Positions 40,593 to 44,826 of a stretch of 44,826 nucleotides of DNA are shown here, one piece after another; within the stretch, counting starts at the first letter, position 1; every line of letters begins with the position of its first letter. The stretch comes from Flammeovirga sp. EKP202 (lineage in GTDB: Bacteria > Bacteroidota > Bacteroidia > Cytophagales > Flammeovirgaceae). The stretch spans positions 1-44,826 of the forward strand of contig NZ_JACVVP010000060.1 in assembly GCF_014534745.1 (NCBI RefSeq), in the 5' to 3' direction. The position numbers were made by a program, and so were the translations under genes. Below the pieces are notes generated by a model. It made no database searches and was not told the origin of the DNA. It worked only from the letters and a program-made list of their open reading frames with translations.

Positions 40593-40823
40593 GGCCTTGA
40601 AGGGAAAAGCGTTAAGAATTTCATGAAGTGAGCCGGTTAAAATGATTTTTTGTTTGAGCAAAGCGAGTTTAAAATCATTCAGGCGAAAGGAATGGAATTT
40701 AGCTTTTGACTTCTAAGCCTTGAATTTTTTGCTTCGTTTTTGTTTCAAGACAAAAATGAAGAAGAAGGAAGATTGGAAGTAGAACATCAAAAGCTTGCAG
40801 CAACATTGATCGTATACAATTTA
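40593..40823 (+). repeat. Dispersed structured repeat, family A, copy 2
   Basis: Matches 10918-11166 along its length, same orientation. The nested complementary blocks are kept (AATGATTTT with AAAATCATT, AAAAGC with GCTTTT), and the following hairpin CTTCGTTTTTGT/ACAAAAATGAAG closes through a G-T where copy 1 has a bulged C, which suggests that the fold matters. The long left arm found in front of copy 1 (10780-10876) is absent here. It lies 36 nt after the family B copy. Confidence 0.8.
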
Positions 40824-41116
40824 TTGTCACCCCTTAATTAATCAAAATAAATAGCGGGTATACCTATAGAAAAAACCGACAGTTCTTTGGTATATCCTGC
40901 TTTACTCTTCGTCTTTAATTTCAAGACTAAGAACCATAAAAATGAACTAATCCGTTGAGTTTATCATCATCCTTTTTTATTAAATCATTTTAGAATAAGT
41001 AGTAAACTCTCTCTACTGCGTAATAGAATTGATCATTTTTTTAGGTCAATATAGACAACTATTTAGGAGACCGCTCATGATATAACTCAACATACATTCA
41101 ATCTAAATTATAGTAA
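40824..41116. other. Intergenic region upstream of the giant adhesin-like gene
   Basis: 293 bp without a gene. The only structure is an imperfect dyad, AGCGGGTATACC (40853-40864) with GGTATATCCTGCT (40889-40901), loop 24 nt. It could be a terminator or an operator of the downstream gene. No good promoter match was found. Confidence 0.4.
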
Positions 41117-44100
41117 ATGTTTCAACTTTATAATTACAAACTGTCCACATTAGCTGGTTGGAAGCTAATCACCTTTTTATCTATTTTTTCCTCCATTTTT
41201 ATTGCAGAGCATAGCTTTGCGCTCTCTCCACAAGTAGTAACTTCTAATGAAAGTACCCTCAATCAATTCAAGAACAACGTCTTTATTGAATTAGGTACCA
41301 ACACACATGAAATTGATATTACAGCACTTAATGATGAGTATCATACGGTGATGATCACAAGTGATGATGAAGACCTTGTCACTGCAACAATACAAGGCAA
41401 TCAGCTGATTTTAACGCCACAAAATGATAAAGTGGGTGCCACACAGATCAGAATTAATGTCAATAATAGCATTACCGCTTCATTTACAGTTTTTATCAAC
41501 AGTACGATTGATCGGTTAATGTATCAAGAAGGCTTTGAAAGAAATAATGGTCAATGGTTCTCTATGGGCAACAACAGCTCATGGGAATGGGGCACACCTA
41601 ACAGTACGATCATTAATAAAGCAGCCAACGGAAGTGATAAGGCTTGGAAAACAAATCTTGATGGCAACTATAATCCGCAAGAACAATCTTACCTTATCAG
41701 TCCTCTTTTTGATCTGTCGGCTGTCGAAAAAGTAAAGATTTCATTTGACCTTTGGTGGGAATTAACGGAATCTATCTTTGTTGATCCTCGCGATGGTGTC
41801 AGACTAGAATACAGTACTGATTTGGGTGAATCTTGGCATTCACTCACTAATGAAGGTAGAAGCCAAAACTGGTACAATGAAGGTAATATTCCTAGTTTTA
41901 ATGGAGCTGGATGGGCGTATGAAGAAGGAAATGAAGATTATTTCCCTGCCTTTTTGGAATCTGAAAAACTAGGAGGTGAATCACAAGTGATGTTTCGCTT
42001 TTTCCTACATTCAATTAGTCACAATCCAACAGAAGGTTTTGCGTTTGATAATTTCTCTCTCCAAGAAGTAGATTATGACTTGGGTATTGAAACTGTAAAC
42101 GTTGTACATAACAATGTACAAGTCGGTGTTCCGTTTTCTGCAGAAGTGACAGTGAAAAATTATGGAACAAAAGCACTGAATAATTTTAATGTCTCCCATC
42201 AATATAATGGTGCTGGAGAAATTACAATTACAGCTTCCAACACTATGCTAGCGCCAAATGCTGAAACAACAATTACTATTGATAATTTAGTTTTTGACAG
42301 AGGTGGTCAACAAGCCATTCAATTCTTTGTCGATCAAGCCAATGATGTATTTACCATCAATGATGAATTCAACTTAGAAATCTTGCCTCAAAGTGCGACA
42401 GATTTAAAAATCAATTCGATCGAAAAGCCCATCGTTATTGCTGAAAGTGTTCCTTTTGAAGTTGAAGTTGAAAATATTGGCAGTAATGCATTGGGAGCAT
42501 TTTCTATTTCCTATCAATTGGGTGAGCAACCTAGAGGTTCCGTTAATTTTGATCAAGGAGTACTTGCAGGGGCTACCGCTACAGTAATGGTAACGGGTAT
42601 AGTGGGAGAAGAAAATGGGACTTTCCCACTTGAATTGAGACTTTCAAATGATGGTGATAATTCGAACAATAGTATCACTGAAGATTTTACTATTTCTCCT
42701 ATTCTTAGCGGTCTTCCTTACAATGAAAATCTAGAAAACAACGACGGTTCTTGGGTAGCTGGGGGTTTTAGAAGCTCTTGGGAATATGTAAATGGCAACG
42801 GTGGAAAAGTCTGGAAGTCAGATATTGAATCCCATTATCTCAATAGAAAAGAAGTTTCTTATATCGTCAGTCCTGTATTTGATTTTACAGACATTGCTAA
42901 AATGCGACTGTCAATGGACATTGAATATAACATCCAAAATGGTCGTGGTGGCGCACTGATGGAATACAGCACAGACTTAGGAAAAACATGGCATTTGTTA
43001 GGGTTAGGTTGGTACAATCACCACCGTTATGATTTAAATCAATACAGACCTATACTGCATCGAGATCACTGGTGGGCGGGAAATTCGAATGGATTCCAAA
43101 GACATACTGTTGAAAATGATCAAATTGGGAACCAACAACATGTGGTATTTAGATACCGTGTAGAAGCGCAAGACAGCAATCAATTTTCAAGAGATCATGA
43201 AGGATTTTCTTTTGATAATGTCACTATTTTATCTGCCAACCACAACCTAGCATTGACTAATATTCTCACTGACTTTGCTCCTGCTAATGGGAATTTTGAA
43301 TTGAAAGTTGAAGTAAAAAACGAAGGTGGAAAAACACAAGACAACTTCAAAATTGCTTATCAAATTGATGGTGGTGAAGTAGTAGAAAAGAATATTACAA
43401 CTTCAATTACCCCTAACAGATCAAGCATCATTACTCTTGATGATGTTGAAGCACTGACAGTAGGTGAACATACAGTTGACGTTGAAATTGTGCTCGATAA
43501 AGACTTTGACAAAAGCAATAACACTTTTTCAAAAGATATTCAGGTATTGCCTATTGTTTCTCAATTCCCATATAATGAAGATTTTGAAAATGACAATGGT
43601 GATTGGTTTGCTTATGGTACAAACAATTCATGGGAATGGGGTGTAGCAACAGATCAAAAACAGGGCAACGTCTGGGCCACCAACTTAGATGGCCATTATA
43701 ATCAAGAAGAAAAATCATACATCGTCAGTCCATTCTTTGATATATCCGACCTTAGTAACATCGACATTTCATTTGATTCTTGGTGGAATATCACTTTTGA
43801 AAGAGATTATATTAATGCCAGAAATGATAATGTTGTCTTTCAATACAGTATAGATCAAGGTGTCACTTGGGTAGATTTTCACCCTAATGAGGAGAGTGAA
43901 AACTGGCATAATAAAGTATATCATTCGCACGGGCCATTTTTCTTTGGTACGGTCTCTTATTGGTCAGGTTCTTCATTGGATGAAAGTAATTCCAATGATT
44001 TTGTCAGATCAGTTTCAAATCTCTCAACCACAAATCATTTTAAAAAAGTAGTATTCAGATTTTCATTCAACTCCTTTGATCACTTAAATACAGCAGAAGG

Positions 44101-44826
44101 TTTTAGCTTTGATAATGTTCGAATTATGGAAAAGATCAATCCACCAACAAATTTGGTTCTTTCCAATACTTCCACTACTCAATTGACATTCAATTGGGAT
44201 AAAGTGCAAAATGCAACAAGCTATGAGTATGAACTAAGTACAGACCGTGATCACTTTGAGGCGAATATCAGCAACAGAGGAATGGTGATGAATGCAGAAA
44301 CTGTTCAGATAAGTAAACTGAGTCCTTCCACTAAATATTACTTTAGAGTAAAAGCAGTAAATAAACTTTTGGAAAGTGAATTCACCAACATTATTGAAGG
44401 TACAACAGCAACAAATACTACTCTAGAAGTTCCTTTGAATATAGTCGTTTCCAATACAACTACATCACAACTGACATTCACTTGGGAGAAAGTACAAGAC
44501 GCAACTAGTTATGAGTATGAATTAAGTACAGATCGTAATGACTTTAATAACAACATTCTTACTAATGGATCTATTTCAAGCGGAGAAACTATTCAATTCG
44601 ATAACTTATCACCTGCCTCTACTTATTTCTTCAGAGTAAAAGCAAAAAACGCCACTACCGAAAGTGCTTTTTCGGATATCGTTGAAGGCACAACAACGGC
44701 TATTCCAACATTGGATATACCTGCCAACTTAGTCGTTTCGAATCCAACTACTACACAATTGACTTTTACTTGGGAGAAAGTACAAGACGCAACTAGTTAT
44801 GAGTATGCCTTAAGTACAGATCGTGA
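41117..44826 (+). CDS. Giant secreted multidomain protein, adhesin-like (3' end outside window)
   Basis: A frame opens at ATG 41117 and stays open to the last base, giving 1236 codons so far. A signal peptide (hydrophobic part about 12-36) is followed by an Ig-like domain (about 40-130), then MAM-like jelly-roll domains starting YQEGFERNNGQWF (about 136), YNENLENNDGSW (about 535) and YNEDFENDNGDW (about 818), each with LEYSTDLGESWH-like and EGFAFDNFSL-like blocks. CARDB-like Ig domains lie between (about 321-425, 428-530, 710-815). From about 1009 near-identical 96-residue FN3 domains begin. This fits a cell-surface or T9SS-secreted adhesin or glycan-associated scaffold; a C-terminal sorting domain would be expected beyond the edge. 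No catalytic domain is visible in this part. Confidence 0.85.
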   Translation, partial: MFQLYNYKLSTLAGWKLITFLSIFSSIFIAEHSFALSPQVVTSNESTLNQFKNNVFIELGTNTHEIDITALNDEYHTVMITSDDEDLVTATIQGNQLILTPQNDKVGATQIRINVNNSITASFTVFINSTIDRLMYQEGFERNNGQWFSMGNNSSWEWGTPNSTIINKAANGSDKAWKTNLDGNYNPQEQSYLISPLFDLSAVEKVKISFDLWWELTESIFVDPRDGVRLEYSTDLGESWHSLTNEGRSQNWYNEGNIPSFNGAGWAYEEGNEDYFPAFLESEKLGGESQVMFRFFLHSISHNPTEGFAFDNFSLQEVDYDLGIETVNVVHNNVQVGVPFSAEVTVKNYGTKALNNFNVSHQYNGAGEITITASNTMLAPNAETTITIDNLVFDRGGQQAIQFFVDQANDVFTINDEFNLEILPQSATDLKINSIEKPIVIAESVPFEVEVENIGSNALGAFSISYQLGEQPRGSVNFDQGVLAGATATVMVTGIVGEENGTFPLELRLSNDGDNSNNSITEDFTISPILSGLPYNENLENNDGSWVAGGFRSSWEYVNGNGGKVWKSDIESHYLNRKEVSYIVSPVFDFTDIAKMRLSMDIEYNIQNGRGGALMEYSTDLGKTWHLLGLGWYNHHRYDLNQYRPILHRDHWWAGNSNGFQRHTVENDQIGNQQHVVFRYRVEAQDSNQFSRDHEGFSFDNVTILSANHNLALTNILTDFAPANGNFELKVEVKNEGGKTQDNFKIAYQIDGGEVVEKNITTSITPNRSSIITLDDVEALTVGEHTVDVEIVLDKDFDKSNNTFSKDIQVLPIVSQFPYNEDFENDNGDWFAYGTNNSWEWGVATDQKQGNVWATNLDGHYNQEEKSYIVSPFFDISDLSNIDISFDSWWNITFERDYINARNDNVVFQYSIDQGVTWVDFHPNEESENWHNKVYHSHGPFFFGTVSYWSGSSLDESNSNDFVRSVSNLSTTNHFKKVVFRFSFNSFDHLNTAEGFSFDNVRIMEKINPPTNLVLSNTSTTQLTFNWDKVQNATSYEYELSTDRDHFEANISNRGMVMNAETVQISKLSPSTKYYFRVKAVNKLLESEFTNIIEGTTATNTTLEVPLNIVVSNTTTSQLTFTWEKVQDATSYEYELSTDRNDFNNNILTNGSISSGETIQFDNLSPASTYFFRVKAKNATTESAFSDIVEGTTTAIPTLDIPANLVVSNPTTTQLTFTWEKVQDATSYEYALSTDR
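44183..44826 (+). repeat. Tandem 288-bp FN3 repeats
   Basis: The same segment starts at 44183, 44471 and 44759, exactly 288 bp (96 codons) apart, encoding LTFxWxKVQxATSYEYxLSTDR. Between the second and third units 40 or so bases around TTGGGAGAAAGTACAAGACG are identical. The array runs off the window, so its full length is unknown. Confidence 0.9.

Noticed and set aside
44183-44826. Tandem repeats as a possible CRISPR or satellite array
   Set aside because: The 288-bp period keeps the reading frame and encodes FN3 domains; there are no short repeat-spacer units.

Overview
The window looks like chromosomal DNA of a marine, polysaccharide-degrading member of the Bacteroidota, most likely Cytophagales (Flammeovirga-like). 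The evidence is two SusC/SusD pairs, hybrid two-component systems (HTCS) that fuse a beta-propeller sensor to an AraC domain, many SPII lipoproteins, glycoside hydrolases, a sulfatase remnant and AT-rich DNA. The genus is inferred from general resemblance only; no marker gene is present. No tRNA, rRNA, CRISPR array, insertion sequence or phage gene was seen.

Region 1 (about 230-16200, all minus strand) is a first polysaccharide utilization locus (PUL). In transcription order it holds susC, susD, a structured repeat-bearing gap, a large FG-GAP/UnbV lipoprotein, a complete HTCS regulator and a GH2 enzyme. Region 2 (16440-17457) is a scar: the 3' ends of a sulfatase gene (minus) and of a second HTCS (plus) are joined back to back, and both have lost their 5' parts.

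Region 3 (17427-32877) is a second PUL: SusE/F-like glycan-binding lipoprotein, susC, susD, a LacZ-type GH2 and a GH30, all on the minus strand. An HTCS is divergently transcribed from it. That HTCS has a degenerate kinase domain and is cut by a single in-frame TAA just before its receiver domain. The minus-strand transcript has hairpins in three intercistronic gaps, each completed by G-U pairs that exist only in the transcribed RNA, and a terminator after GH30.

Region 4 (33025-35173) is a gene graveyard: a GH78 rhamnosidase remnant with in-frame stops, a frameshifted clan GH-A hydrolase remnant, and the tail of a DUF1080 (3-keto-disaccharide hydrolase) gene. It contains a second back-to-back scar with the same geometry as region 2.

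Region 5 (35205-44826) carries a small membrane protein, a PAS-LuxR regulator divergent from a TonB-dependent receptor, an ankyrin lipoprotein, two dispersed non-coding repeat families with one copy each side of that lipoprotein or in PUL 1, and the 5' 3.7 kb of a giant secreted adhesin-like gene (MAM-like, CARDB-like and FN3 domains) that runs off the window.

Together the genes describe outer-membrane glycan capture (SusCDE), surface or periplasmic cleavage (GH2, GH30) and HTCS control. The enzymes hint at a beta-galactan-type glycan, but the substrate is not proven. The sulfatase, rhamnosidase, GH-A and DUF1080 remnants show that this locus once handled a more decorated glycan and has been shrinking.
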